A DNA stretch of 64,000 bases from UBA5209 sp964625015 (GTDB taxonomy: Bacteria; Patescibacteriota; Dojkabacteria; SC72), in NCBI GenBank assembly GCA_964625015.1, contig CAZUZI010000001.1:25139-89138 (forward strand). The letters are read 5' to 3'. A model generated the notes under the pieces. That model made no database searches, was not told the DNA's origin, and worked only from the letters and a program-made list of their open reading frames with translations. Below, piece after piece: positions 49,342 through 59,461 of the stretch. A program made the position numbers and the translations under genes. Each line of letters starts with the position of its first letter. The stretch's first letter is position 1.

Positions 49342-50111
49342 ATAGAAATGATATAGATTTATACAAACAGTTCGTTAAGACTATCTTCAAGATGAGGTAT
49401 AAGGGGTCTTTCCTTGGTTTCCTTTGGGTATTACTTAAACCTTTCTTTATGTTCATAATCCTTTTTATTGTCTTCTCCTCTACCTCCGGTGCTGTTAGTG
49501 GTCTGTCATCAAGAGAGTATGCAGTATATCTTCTCTCTGGATTGATAATATATACATTCTTTAATGAGGGTATTACATGGGGTATGAATTCAATAATGGA
49601 GAGGGCTTCCTTAATTGTAAAGATAAATTTCAAGAGAGAGATAGTTTTAATTAGTGCTTTAACAATGGCTTTGATTAACTTTGGTATCAATTTGTTAATA
49701 ATTGCTACAGTAGCATTAGTTTTAAATGTGAATATTTCACTTATTGGTATAGGGTATATATTTGCAATATGTTTTGCTATGTTCCTTGGTATGTACGGTA
49801 TATCTTTCTTTACGAGTATTTGGATGGTTCATGTAAGAGACTTAGCACATATTTCAGAGTTGTTACTTCAACTTCTCTTCTATGCATCTGCAGTCTTCTA
49901 TCCTGTTGCTATGATTCCAGAGAAATACAGATTCATAGTAGAGTACAACCCTGTGGCTGTATATATACAGGCTGTCAGAAACTCATTGATATATGGGGAT
50001 ATTACACATCTTAACTTTGTTTTAGGTTCTCTTGTTGTATCAATATTCTTAGTACTGTTAGGTAGAATATACTTTAAGAAAAATATTTTAAAAATAGCTG
50101 AATATTTCTAG
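49338..50111 (+). CDS. ABC-2 polysaccharide exporter permease (Wzm/TagG-like)
   Basis: About 257 residues with six membrane segments. KMRYKGSFLGFLWVLLKPFF is the family's N-terminal amphipathic block, and FYASAVFYPVAMIPEKYRFI with YNPVAVYIQAVRNSLIYG is the typical C-terminal region. With the ATPase that follows it would export a lipid-linked glycan across the membrane. ATG 49338 overlaps the stop of the preceding GT2 gene. Confidence 0.92.
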   Translation: MNRNDIDLYKQFVKTIFKMRYKGSFLGFLWVLLKPFFMFIILFIVFSSTSGAVSGLSSREYAVYLLSGLIIYTFFNEGITWGMNSIMERASLIVKINFKREIVLISALTMALINFGINLLIIATVALVLNVNISLIGIGYIFAICFAMFLGMYGISFFTSIWMVHVRDLAHISELLLQLLFYASAVFYPVAMIPEKYRFIVEYNPVAVYIQAVRNSLIYGDITHLNFVLGSLVVSIFLVLLGRIYFKKNILKIAEYF

Positions 50112-50112
50112 T

Positions 50113-50844
50113 ATGGAAGAGATTGCAATTAGTATAGAAAACGTAAGTAAGGGATTTAAGATACCAGTTAATGGTCACTCTAATACTTTGCAGGAAAAAT
50201 TTCTTAATCCTTTTAGAAAAGCAGAGTATAGAGAGTTTCAGGCTTTAAAGAATCTCTCCTTTGATGTAAAGAAGGGTGAGTTCTTTAGCGTGATTGGTCC
50301 TAATGGTGCTGGGAAATCTACGTTACTTAAGATTGTGTCTCAGATATATATTCCAGATGAGGGTACTGTAAAAGTTGATGGTAAGTTAGTTCCATTTCTT
50401 GAATTGGGTGTAGGTTTTAATCCTGATCTTACGGCTCGCGAGAATGTATATCTAAATGGTACTATTCTTGGTTTAACAGAGAAGGAATTAGATAACTGTA
50501 TTGATGATATCTTAGATTTTGCAGAGATCCGTGAATTTGCAAATATGTCCATAAAGAATTTCTCATCTGGTATGCAGGTGAGGTTGGCATTCTCAATAGC
50601 GATTAGGGTTGAGTCAGATATATTGATATTAGATGAGGTACTTGCTGTTGGAGATGGTGAATTCCAAAAGAAGTGTTTTAAATACTTTGATGACATTATG
50701 GGAAAGAAAACAATACTGTTTGTATCTCATGGTTTAGATTCTGTAAAGAAATATTCTAACAGGGTTCTATGGTTGAAAGAGGATAAGACATATGAGATTG
50801 GAGATCCTGTTAAGATGGTAGAGGAGTATAGCAAAACATTTTAA
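50113..50844 (+). CDS. ABC polysaccharide exporter ATPase (Wzt/TagH-like)
   Basis: A 243-residue ATPase with Walker A GPNGAGKST, the signature NFSSGMQVRLAFSIAI and Walker B ILILDEVLAVGD, as in O-antigen and teichoic acid exporters. It starts 1 bp after the permease stop. There is no C-terminal carbohydrate-binding extension, so it is a short form. It should power export of the glycan made by the surrounding enzymes. Confidence 0.94.
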   Translation: MEEIAISIENVSKGFKIPVNGHSNTLQEKFLNPFRKAEYREFQALKNLSFDVKKGEFFSVIGPNGAGKSTLLKIVSQIYIPDEGTVKVDGKLVPFLELGVGFNPDLTARENVYLNGTILGLTEKELDNCIDDILDFAEIREFANMSIKNFSSGMQVRLAFSIAIRVESDILILDEVLAVGDGEFQKKCFKYFDDIMGKKTILFVSHGLDSVKKYSNRVLWLKEDKTYEIGDPVKMVEEYSKTF

Positions 50845-50853
50845 TATATAGCT

Positions 50854-52728
50854 ATGAATATTAAAGAACTTTCTCAAAGAGTATTAGGTAGACTTCCAAT
50901 ATATAGTACACAGCTTAAAACCTTAGTTAGAAAAGAGGGTGTATTAAATACTTCAAAGAAAGTATTTAAAAAAGTATATAGATTTGCAAAGAGTGGTGGG
51001 AAGGCATCTAGACTCATGGATATTACATACGGTGATTGGATGAGGAATATTGAGAGTAAATATTTCAATGAGCAGAGTATGAGAGAGGACCTATCTAAAC
51101 TAAAGATTATGCCTAAGTTTAGTATCATATTTCCTGTATGGAATAAGTCGGAGGATATGCTTCAAAAGGCATTAGATTCAATAACTAATCAAGTGTATGA
51201 GAATTGGGAGATTTGTATATCAGATGGATCTAGTAAAAATATTAAAGAAACAAGGAGGTTTTTAAAAGAATTTCAAAGCAAATATTCAGAGAAGGTGAAA
51301 TTCTCTACAGTAGATATCTCAGGTATCAATATTATAGAAAACAGTAATAATGCATTAAGTATGGCTACTGGTGAGTATGTTGTATTCATGGATTGTGATG
51401 ATGAGATATCTTCTAACTGTATATTAGAATTAGCGAAGGCTATAAATACAGATAAAGAGGTAGAGTTCATATATAGTGATTTCGATAAGATAGATGAGAA
51501 AGGTAAGAGGTTTGATCCCTCATTCTGGCCTGATTGGTCTCCACATACACTTACAGCACAGATGTATACAACCCATGTTACTTGTTACAGAAAAGATATT
51601 GTTGAAGAATTAGGTGGTCTAGTGAAGGGTACAGAGGGTGCACAGGATTGGGATTTAGTTCTGAGGTATGTTACTAGGGGTAAGTGGAATGTAATACATA
51701 TTCCTAAGATCCTTTACCATTGGAGAGTGTATCCTGGTTCTACAGCATTAGCTAACAGTGGGGCTAAGGATTGGGCGTACAGGAATCAGAGAGGTGTATT
51801 GGAGAGATATCTAAAGAGAAGGGGATTAAAGGGTAAGGTTTTAGAGGGTTCTTTTGAGGGTAGTTGGAGAGTTAAGTTTGATATTGTTGGTAATCCGAAG
51901 GTTAGTATAGTTATTCCTACTAAAGACAAGGTTGAGTATCTGAGAAGAGCGATAGAGAGTATTAAGGAGCATACTAAATACAGTAACTATGAGATTGTAG
52001 TAGTAAACAACAGGTCAGAGGAAGAGGAGAGTAAGAAATATTTTAAAGAGATTAGTAAGGAGAAGAGTATTAGGGTTATTGATTTTGATCAGCCATTTCA
52101 TTTTGGAAAACTTTATAACTGGGCAAGTAATCAGGTTGATGGTGAATATATGTTAATTCTTAACAATGATATTAAGGTATTAAATGATGGTTGGTTAGAA
52201 TCAATGTTAGAGTGGATACAATTACCTGAGGTTGGTAGTGTAGGGGCAAGGCTTTACTATGAGGATGGTAGGATTCAGCATGCTGGTGTTATTGTTGGTG
52301 CTGGAGGGGCTGCCGCCCATTCACATCGGTTAAGTGATGGGGATGATTTCGGTTACAATGGTGCTATTGTTAATGTTAGAAACTATTTAGCTGTTACTGG
52401 TGCTTGTGTATTAGTAAAGAGGAAATTATTTATTGATATGGGTGGTTTTGATGAGATGTTTGATCCTGCTTATCAGGATGTAGATTTGGGTATTAGGTTA
52501 TATGAGATGGGGTTATACAATGTGTATACTCCTTATTCAGAATTAATACATTATGAATCTGTTACTAGATTTAATACTAAAGAGAGATTAGAGAGGGATG
52601 AAGATAATGCAGAGAAGTTGAGGAAGAGGTGGAGTAAGTATATTATTAAGTACAAAGGTGGTAATGACCCATTTTACAATCCAAATCTTTCATATTCCCA
52701 TGAAGATTATAGATTAAGGACTAATTAG
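50854..52728 (+). CDS. Two-domain GT2 glycosyltransferase
   Basis: A 624-residue protein. After ~85 residues, a first GT-A domain has SIIFPVWNKSEDMLQKALDS and FMDCDDEIS; a second begins near residue 345 with VSIVIPTKDKVEYLRRAIES and has LILNNDIKVL and VTGACVLVKRKLFIDMGGFDE. Both DXD-like sites are present, so it may add two different sugars or make an alternating polymer. It starts 9 bp after the ABC ATPase and overlaps the next convergent gene by 8 bp. Confidence 0.88.
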   Translation: MNIKELSQRVLGRLPIYSTQLKTLVRKEGVLNTSKKVFKKVYRFAKSGGKASRLMDITYGDWMRNIESKYFNEQSMREDLSKLKIMPKFSIIFPVWNKSEDMLQKALDSITNQVYENWEICISDGSSKNIKETRRFLKEFQSKYSEKVKFSTVDISGINIIENSNNALSMATGEYVVFMDCDDEISSNCILELAKAINTDKEVEFIYSDFDKIDEKGKRFDPSFWPDWSPHTLTAQMYTTHVTCYRKDIVEELGGLVKGTEGAQDWDLVLRYVTRGKWNVIHIPKILYHWRVYPGSTALANSGAKDWAYRNQRGVLERYLKRRGLKGKVLEGSFEGSWRVKFDIVGNPKVSIVIPTKDKVEYLRRAIESIKEHTKYSNYEIVVVNNRSEEEESKKYFKEISKEKSIRVIDFDQPFHFGKLYNWASNQVDGEYMLILNNDIKVLNDGWLESMLEWIQLPEVGSVGARLYYEDGRIQHAGVIVGAGGAAAHSHRLSDGDDFGYNGAIVNVRNYLAVTGACVLVKRKLFIDMGGFDEMFDPAYQDVDLGIRLYEMGLYNVYTPYSELIHYESVTRFNTKERLERDEDNAEKLRKRWSKYIIKYKGGNDPFYNPNLSYSHEDYRLRTN

Positions 52729-54667
52729 TACTATATATAAACACAGAAATATCCTTAAAAGTTCTATCTAATCTCAGACATTCTTCATTTAATGGTTTTG
52801 TTGAAAGGAAATATTTGATTCCCAGTTTTGATAATCTGTCATCACATGGATCTATATTTAACGTTAGAGCATCCATCGCTGTAAGTTCAACTAGTGATTC
52901 ACCTTGAGTAAATTCAGAGACCATAACATGTGCATATCGATTATAAATATCTTTGTACTTTCCTTCTGGATCTAATACCTCCCATGTCTCGAACTGAGGA
53001 TATATATGTATTCCATTAAAAACATTGGCGTTATTTGCTAGGGCATATTGAGCAAAGTAATGATTATTGTAGAAGATCCATTTTGAATCATCTTTTGTAC
53101 TAACTTCTTCTATATAGTTAGCTAAATCAGTATTTATCAATATATCCAGACCTCTATACAATGGATTTATATAAACAGTTGAAATAAATGCATACCCAAG
53201 GAAGAATAAAAGAAATATCTTTCTATATCCCATAAGTAATAAACCTAAAAGTAGTGGGACAAAGATCGATACCATTAAGATCTTCATGTTTGAACTGACA
53301 ATCTCAGGCCAATTGAAGGAAGATGGATTGGAATTGTACAAATACTTACCTGTAAAATACATCAATACTCCTGTAAGTGACACAAGTAAAATTGTTAATA
53401 TCCAATCAACTAGATCTTTCTTTTGAATAGAATATATTTTTTTACTAAGTGTGTAGAAGATTAGAAGATAGTTCATAAATCCCAAACCAATAATTAATCT
53501 CTGTGGAGGGACCATATACAAGAGGGAGTATTTCGAAAAGAAATCTGGAAGTGGAAGAAAATACCAAAGACTCATTAATATGAGATAGAACGATATTGAT
53601 AATCCGAAGACATCGATCTTCTTCCTTTGAATATAGGTACGAATATTTTTATAAAAGATCCATACTAACAAAGGAATATATAACATAAAAAAATTTGAGG
53701 CTTCACTTTGATTTGCATATGGAGCTCCATTAGAATCTTTTTGCATTAAAAGATTGTAAAAGCCATTATTTAGATGATGAATATAGCCTTGCCCCGGAGG
53801 TATAAATCTTGCTCCTGGATATACAGTATTAGTCATGATATCAATTACTTCTTTAAACATATTTATATAGGTAATTGTGAAGAATGCGACTACAAGAACT
53901 ATTCCTAATAGTACAAACACTAACCTTCTTACTTTCTCTTTGTTTAATAGAAGTCTCTTTTTTAATAACATTCCAAGAGCAATAAATATTGAAGCGTACA
54001 TCATAGGTATCTGGAATGGTGGATACAATATCAATACGAAGGAGATGATCCAGTATGTTAATCCAAATCCCCATATTAAATCTGAGAGTATTTTTTTAGA
54101 TTCCAATAGCTTAATAAATGAATATAGACCAAAGGATATTGTAATTATTCCATCAACAGGGATCCACCATTGAATGAATGGTGTGAAAAAGAATAATAAA
54201 GATCCCGTTATTGATAATAAGAGATTCTTCTTTGTAAATTGAAGAAGTAATAAATAGGTAGATATTAATAATAAAGCGAATCTAGACCACCAGTAAAAAC
54301 TAAAATTAAACTCAATATTATTCGAAAGAAAGAATATCCATACATTTGGTCTAAAAAAGGTAAAGATACTTTTTGTTGGCTGGTTATTTGTACCTAGATT
54401 AGTTCCATCTGCCATATCAGTATTTACCAATGGTTCATTGTTAATATCCTGGGATACTAAATTAGGAATTTCTATTAAATATTGGTCACTTCTTATTGCT
54501 CTTGGAGATCCAAAAAGAATATTAGTTTCAGTAGTTGAAGGGAAAAGTTTTATTCTATACATTCCAACTGATGAGGAATGTAAATGAAAAATACTAAGAA
54601 TTATTAAAAGAATGAAGAGAACAAATGGGTATATCCAGTATTTATATTTACTTAGAAAACTAATCAT
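52721..54667 (-). CDS. Large polytopic membrane protein, GT-C-like
   Basis: A 648-residue protein with about 13 hydrophobic segments. After the first segment the outer loop has FGSPRAIRSDQYLIEIPNLV, reminiscent of membrane proteins annotated with DUF7657-type or GT-C-related domains (conserved SxRSDE/Q). The C-terminal ~120 residues are soluble and outside. A polyprenyl-phosphate-dependent glycosyltransferase or a related glycan-modifying role is possible but not shown. It lies reversed within the glycan cluster. Confidence 0.6.
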   Translation of the reverse strand: MISFLSKYKYWIYPFVLFILLIILSIFHLHSSSVGMYRIKLFPSTTETNILFGSPRAIRSDQYLIEIPNLVSQDINNEPLVNTDMADGTNLGTNNQPTKSIFTFFRPNVWIFFLSNNIEFNFSFYWWSRFALLLISTYLLLLQFTKKNLLLSITGSLLFFFTPFIQWWIPVDGIITISFGLYSFIKLLESKKILSDLIWGFGLTYWIISFVLILYPPFQIPMMYASIFIALGMLLKKRLLLNKEKVRRLVFVLLGIVLVVAFFTITYINMFKEVIDIMTNTVYPGARFIPPGQGYIHHLNNGFYNLLMQKDSNGAPYANQSEASNFFMLYIPLLVWIFYKNIRTYIQRKKIDVFGLSISFYLILMSLWYFLPLPDFFSKYSLLYMVPPQRLIIGLGFMNYLLIFYTLSKKIYSIQKKDLVDWILTILLVSLTGVLMYFTGKYLYNSNPSSFNWPEIVSSNMKILMVSIFVPLLLGLLLMGYRKIFLLFFLGYAFISTVYINPLYRGLDILINTDLANYIEEVSTKDDSKWIFYNNHYFAQYALANNANVFNGIHIYPQFETWEVLDPEGKYKDIYNRYAHVMVSEFTQGESLVELTAMDALTLNIDPCDDRLSKLGIKYFLSTKPLNEECLRLDRTFKDISVFIYSTN

Positions 54668-54754
54668 ATATTTTCTTCAGATGTTATATAGAGATTTTTC
54701 TTTTCTTAAACTATAATCTACATATTAACAGAATTAATTTCAATCTAAGACATA

Positions 54755-55687
54755 TTGAAGAATTCACTATCAGCAATTGTAATGTTTGCATATGCAAGAC
54801 TAGAACACACGATAGCTACTTTAGAGGCCTTAAGTATAAATGATAGTTTTAAAGATCATTCTGTCATTATCTTTTCTGATGGTCCTAAGGCTGGTCATGA
54901 AGAGAAGGTTGAAAAATTACGAGAATATTTAAGAGAATTCAAATCGAGATATTCAAATGTTCAATTGCTCGAAAGGAACAAAAATATGGGTTTAGAAAAA
55001 TCCATAATTACAGGTGTTACCGAAACACTAAAGAAATACCCCTCAGTAATAGTTGTAGAGGATGATATTAAGACTTCTCCTAAGTTCTTAACGTACATGG
55101 AAAGTATGTTGAGAAAGTATGAAAAAGATATGAAAGTAGGGGGAATCTCTGGTTACAATGCTCCTGTTGAAAGAATGGCAGTTCCAAAATCATATGAGTA
55201 CGACATCTTTTTTGCTCCTAGAACATGTTCTTGGGGTTGGGCTACATGGAGGAACAGATGGGATAACGTTGATTGGAAAGTTAAAGATATTGAATCCTTC
55301 ATCAAAGATAGAAAGTTACAAAAAGAGTTTAATAAAGGTGGGGATGATCTCTCAAGGATGCTCATCAATCAAGCTACAAAGGGCATCGATACTTGGGATA
55401 TACAATGGTGTTATCATAATTTCAAAAAGAACAGACTAACAATATATCCAACTATTTCATATGTAGAAAACATTGGTATGGATGGAACAGGTGCTCATTG
55501 CGGTAAAACTTCGGGATTTAAAAATAACAGTTTGAATACAAAGACAGATATCAAAACACCTAATAAGGTAGAAATTGATGAATCAGTACTCAGAAGTTTT
55601 AAAAGGGCTCAATCTCTTACTTTAAAAATGTATGCAGAATTAATCTATGATAGGGGAATTAAAATACTTAAATCATTGTTTAAATAA
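54755..55687 (+). CDS. Glycosyltransferase, GT2-like with SWGWATW motif, TTG start
   Basis: A 310-residue protein with SAIVMFAYARLEHTIATLEA, NMGLEKSIITG, the acidic VVEDDIKTSP site and CSWGWATWRNRW, a pattern of bacterial sugar transferases with a GNT-I-like core. The first ATG (54782) would cut the first beta strand, so the TTG at 54755 is the likely start. Acceptor and donor sugars are unknown. It ends directly before the next GT gene. Confidence 0.8.
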   Translation: MKNSLSAIVMFAYARLEHTIATLEALSINDSFKDHSVIIFSDGPKAGHEEKVEKLREYLREFKSRYSNVQLLERNKNMGLEKSIITGVTETLKKYPSVIVVEDDIKTSPKFLTYMESMLRKYEKDMKVGGISGYNAPVERMAVPKSYEYDIFFAPRTCSWGWATWRNRWDNVDWKVKDIESFIKDRKLQKEFNKGGDDLSRMLINQATKGIDTWDIQWCYHNFKKNRLTIYPTISYVENIGMDGTGAHCGKTSGFKNNSLNTKTDIKTPNKVEIDESVLRSFKRAQSLTLKMYAELIYDRGIKILKSLFK

Positions 55688-56523
55688 ATGAAAATCTCAA
55701 TAATAACAACAAACTTTAATACTGACAAATACTTAGAAAGAACTATTAAAAGTATTCTAAGTCAAAAAGGCAACTTCAAGTTAGAATATATAATTACAGA
55801 TGGGGCATCGACTGATAAAAGCATAGATATAATTAAAAAGTATGATAAAGAAGTAAAACAAGGTAAATGGGGAAAACATATAACATATAAATACATATCA
55901 GAAAAAGATAAAGGACAATCAGATGGAATAAATAAAGGGTTAAAGATGGCTTCAGGAGATTTAGTAGCATTCCTTAACTCTGACGATGTATATACAGAAG
56001 GGACATTAGACAAGGTAGTAAGATATTTTGAAGNNNNNNNNNNTTTGAAGAGAATGAAGAATGTATGTGGTTAACAGGATATTGCAGAATTATTAATGAG
56101 AATGATAAAGAGATAAAAAGATATATTACTTTATATAAGAATTTCAATTTAAGGAGATTTACATTTGAGAAACTTTTAATAGAGGATTCTATACCTCAAC
56201 CTGCTACATTCTGGAGAAGAAAATTACATGATGAATTCGGATATATTGATGAAAGCTTACATTTTGCTATGGATCAAGACCTATGGGCAAGGTTTGCTAG
56301 CAAGTATGAATTACATTTAATAAAGGAGTATTTAGCAGAGTTTAGATTTACATCTGATACGAAGACAGGCTCTAGTGTACATAAAACATTAAGAGAGTCT
56401 AAATTGGTTGCAGAGAGATATACAGACAATAAGTGGGTATTAAGAAAACAGTGGTTTAGTAATTTAAAGCGGATTGTGGTATATAAGTATTTAGATCCAG
56501 TATTGAAAATGATAAAGAAGTAA
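55688..56523 (+). CDS. GT2 glycosyltransferase, split by a false 10-N gap
   Basis: The N-terminal piece (ISIITTNFNTDKYLERTIKS, ITDGASTDKS, KGQSDGINKGLKMASGDLVA, FLNSDDVY) and the C-terminal piece (MWLTGYCRIINENDKEIK, PQPATFWRRKL, MDQDLWARFA) are one gene of about 275 residues. TTTGAAG occurs on both sides of the N run; merging the two copies restores one frame reading RYFEENEECMWLTG. It starts right after the previous gene. Confidence 0.87.
56034..56043. other. Assembly gap of 10 N flanked by the same 7-mer
   Basis: TTTGAAG ends at 56033 and starts again at 56044. The two contig ends probably overlap by these 7 bases, so nothing is missing. Confidence 0.9.
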
Positions 56524-56524
56524 G

Positions 56525-56863
56525 TTACTTTTTTTCTTCTTTTACATCATTCAAAGCTAATTTCCTATTCAACAAAGTAATCTCTCTCTTTAATTCATTC
56601 AAATGTATTTTCTGATTTAGAGATACATAGAGTAAGTATACAATAGATAAATATACAAAAGCATCAATACTTCTTCCTACACCTAGGCCACTACCAATGA
56701 AATCTATTATTTCAGGAAACCATATTATCACTAATCCTATGGCCCAAAACAATATCCATAGTCCAGCACCAAATGGTGTTAAAGATTTCTTCTTGTATGA
56801 GGAATATATACTTGGTAATACTAATACTAATACTCCTAATGTAACTACTATTTGAATAATCAT
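56525..56863 (-). CDS. DUF2304 membrane protein
   Basis: A 112-residue protein with three membrane segments and a C-terminal coiled coil (LNELKREITLLNRKLALND). The order GAGLWILFWAIGLVIIWFPE, then GVGRSIDAFVYLSIVYLLYV is that of DUF2304. Such proteins often sit beside a polyprenyl-phosphate mannose synthase-like GT2, as here (10 bp after the gene at 56874 on the same strand), and may help anchor it. Function not proven. Confidence 0.85.
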   Translation of the reverse strand: MIIQIVVTLGVLVLVLPSIYSSYKKKSLTPFGAGLWILFWAIGLVIIWFPEIIDFIGSGLGVGRSIDAFVYLSIVYLLYVSLNQKIHLNELKREITLLNRKLALNDVKEEKK

Positions 56864-56873
56864 ATATATGTGT

Positions 56874-57578
56874 TTATTTAATTAAAGAATTCTCTATTAA
56901 CCTTATTACCATCTTAATACCATTTGTTAATCCTTGAGCTGAGAACTTACTCATATGTTTGTATTTGCTCTTAGAATATTCTGTATATATTACTTTAATG
57001 GGTACTTCTTTTATCTTTAGATTAGCATCTTTAATCTGTCCTAACATCTCTGATTCAAATTCATATCTATCCATATATGTATATACAGAGTTATATGCTT
57101 TCTTTGAATATGCTCTAAATCCAGATTGACTATCCTTTACCATTATTCCAAAGAATATATATGTAACTATATTAGCTATCTTGTTCATTAGTATTCTTGA
57201 TTGAGGCATATCCTTGTTATCTATCATCCTACTACCTATTACTACATCTGCTTTATTTTCTAATATCGGTTTTATTAATTTCTTTATATCTTTAGGATCA
57301 TGTTGTCCATCAGAATCCATTGTTACAATGATATCTGCATTTAGTAACTTCGCAGCATCTATTCCTGTTTGTGTAGCTGCTCCTTTTCCTCTGTTTATTG
57401 GATGACTTATTGTAATTACACTAGTACTCTTAGCTTGTTCATATGTATTATCATTACTTCCATCATCTACCACAATGATATTGTTATATCCTTCTTTTTT
57501 TATTGATGCTATCACTTCTTTTATTACCTTACCTTCAGAGTAGGCTGGGAGGATTATGTAGGTTTTTGGTGTTTTCAT
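56874..57578 (-). CDS. Polyprenyl-phosphate sugar synthase-like GT2
   Basis: A 234-residue GT-A enzyme. It shows ILPAYSEGKVIKEVIASIKK, VVDDGSNDNT, NRGKGAATQTGIDAA, the DXD in TMDSDGQHDP and KDSQSGFRAYSKKAY, all typical of dolichyl/undecaprenyl-phosphate mannose or glucose synthases. It lacks membrane segments, so the DUF2304 protein downstream may recruit it to the membrane. Likely product: a polyprenyl-phosphate sugar used as donor outside the membrane, for example by GT-C enzymes such as the protein at 52721. Confidence 0.88.
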   Translation of the reverse strand: MKTPKTYIILPAYSEGKVIKEVIASIKKEGYNNIIVVDDGSNDNTYEQAKSTSVITISHPINRGKGAATQTGIDAAKLLNADIIVTMDSDGQHDPKDIKKLIKPILENKADVVIGSRMIDNKDMPQSRILMNKIANIVTYIFFGIMVKDSQSGFRAYSKKAYNSVYTYMDRYEFESEMLGQIKDANLKIKEVPIKVIYTEYSKSKYKHMSKFSAQGLTNGIKMVIRLIENSLIK

Positions 57579-57636
57579 ATGGTGTGATTATACATTATTT
57601 ATAGACGACAAGAGGAGGGTATTGTATTATCTCCAT

Positions 57637-58752
57637 ATGCAAAGGAAACTAAAAATCTTTATTGATCATCAGATCTTTACAATGCAGAACTTTGGAGGAA
57701 TATCTAGAGTATTTACTGAGTTATATAAAGAGTTTGAAAAAGATCCAAATGTGGAACCTATACTCCCTATAATATTCTCTGATAACGAATATCTTGTTGA
57801 AATAAAAAAAGTTAGATCGATATTCCCTAAGAACAGATCTTTTTTAAAGAAACTCTTCTACTATGCAGTTAACAGAATATATTCAACCTTTGTATTGATA
57901 AAGGGAGACTTTGATATATTTCAACCAACTTACTATGATCCATACTTCTTACCATTCTTAAGAAAGAAACCATTCTTCTTAGTATTACACGATATGACTC
58001 ATGAGATATTTCCAGATACGGTATCTAAAAAAGATATGACAATTCAATGGAAAAGGATCTTAGTTAACAAGGCAGAAAGGGTTATCACTATTTCAGAAAA
58101 TACAAAAAAGGACATATTAAAATATTATGATATTGATAAGGATAAGATAGATATTGTATCTTGGGGTACATCGATTAAGGTACCTAAAGAAGAATTAGAT
58201 ATTGAATTACCAGATAAATATATTCTATTCATTGGAAATAGGGCTACTTACAAGAATTTTGAATTTTTTGTTAAATCAATATCTCCTTTGTTAAAAGGAA
58301 ATGAATCTCCATTTCTTGTATGTGCAGGTAGCAGTGGTTTTAATGAATATGAGTTATCTATTTTCAAGGAGTTAGGTATTGATGAGAAGGTTAAACATGT
58401 AAAATTCAAAGATGATGAACAGTGGGGATATATATTTAATAATGCAACGTGTTTTGTATTTCCTTCTTTGTATGAAGGTTTTGGTATTCCTGTTTTAGAA
58501 GCTTTTGCTTGTGATTGTCCTACAGTACTAAGTAATTCTAGTTCCCTTCCTGAAGTAGGTGGAGATGCTGCTGTATATTTTGATCCTGAGGATAGAGATT
58601 CTATTAAGAATGCGGTTAGGCAAGTTATTGAGAATTCTAAACTTAGAGAAGATATGATCAGAAAAGGTAAAGAAAGGTTTAAGTTGTATAGTTGGGAAAT
58701 AGCTTCTGATAATTTTATTTATATATACAGAAAAAATGAAAGAATTTGTTAA
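57637..58752 (+). CDS. GT4 glycosyltransferase
   Basis: About 371 residues with a two-lobed GT-B fold. N-terminal HQIFTMQNFGGISRVFTEL, middle ERVITISENTKKDIL, and the donor-site block FPSLYEGFGIPVLEAFACDC with the E-x7-E pair are typical of family GT4. The frame also allows a TTG at 57622 closer to a GGAGG site (57613), but ATG 57637 starts at the first beta strand; either is possible. It overlaps the FkbM gene by 17 bp. Confidence 0.88.
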   Translation: MQRKLKIFIDHQIFTMQNFGGISRVFTELYKEFEKDPNVEPILPIIFSDNEYLVEIKKVRSIFPKNRSFLKKLFYYAVNRIYSTFVLIKGDFDIFQPTYYDPYFLPFLRKKPFFLVLHDMTHEIFPDTVSKKDMTIQWKRILVNKAERVITISENTKKDILKYYDIDKDKIDIVSWGTSIKVPKEELDIELPDKYILFIGNRATYKNFEFFVKSISPLLKGNESPFLVCAGSSGFNEYELSIFKELGIDEKVKHVKFKDDEQWGYIFNNATCFVFPSLYEGFGIPVLEAFACDCPTVLSNSSSLPEVGGDAAVYFDPEDRDSIKNAVRQVIENSKLREDMIRKGKERFKLYSWEIASDNFIYIYRKNERIC

Positions 58753-59461
58753 AAAATGGTTAGGTAAGAATTTAGCATATAAATTATATATGCTTAAGAG
58801 GGAATATATAGATGGATTTACTACAAAAATATACTCTCAAGAAGGTGAAGACATTATTCTTAGTGAATTCTTCCCAAACAAAACTGATGGTTTCTATATA
58901 GATATTGGTGCACATCATCCAATGAGATTCTCGAATACTTACATGTTTTATAAGAGAGGTTGGAGAGGAATAAATATTGATGCTATGCCAAATTCTATGA
59001 AGGCTTTTGAAAGGAAAAGGCCAAGGGATATTAATCTAGAGATGGGAGTCTCAGGAAAAGAAGGGGAGATGATATACTACATGTTTGACGATCCTGCACT
59101 TAATGGATTCTCCAAGGAATTATCAAAGGCGAGAGATACTAATTCTAACTTTGAAATATTAGAGGAGAGGAAAATTAAAACCTATCCGTTATCAAAGATT
59201 CTGGAAGAATACCTGCCAAAAGGACAAGGAATAAACTTTATGAGTATTGATGTCGAAGGATTAGATTTAATGGTATTGAAATCTAATGATTGGAAGAAGT
59301 ACTCTCCAGAAATTATTCTTGTAGAGAGTATTGGAGATGAAATGGATAGTATCATGCAGGAACCTATATACCTTTTTTTAAGAGAAAAGGGGTACAATAT
59401 AGTAGGGAAGACTTATAGGACGATGGTGTTAAAAAGGATATCCAAGAAAACTATTATTTGA
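58736..59461 (+). CDS. FkbM-family methyltransferase
   Basis: A 241-residue SAM-dependent enzyme. Motif I is FYIDIGAHHPMRFSNTYMF, followed by GWRGINIDAMP with the acidic residue that binds the SAM ribose, and INFMSIDVEGLDLMVL in the core. FkbM enzymes O-methylate sugars or polyketides; in this cluster a sugar hydroxyl is the likely target. The start overlaps the GT4 gene by 17 bp. The end overlaps the convergent GT2 by 8 bp. Confidence 0.88.
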   Translation: MKEFVKKWLGKNLAYKLYMLKREYIDGFTTKIYSQEGEDIILSEFFPNKTDGFYIDIGAHHPMRFSNTYMFYKRGWRGINIDAMPNSMKAFERKRPRDINLEMGVSGKEGEMIYYMFDDPALNGFSKELSKARDTNSNFEILEERKIKTYPLSKILEEYLPKGQGINFMSIDVEGLDLMVLKSNDWKKYSPEIILVESIGDEMDSIMQEPIYLFLREKGYNIVGKTYRTMVLKRISKKTII

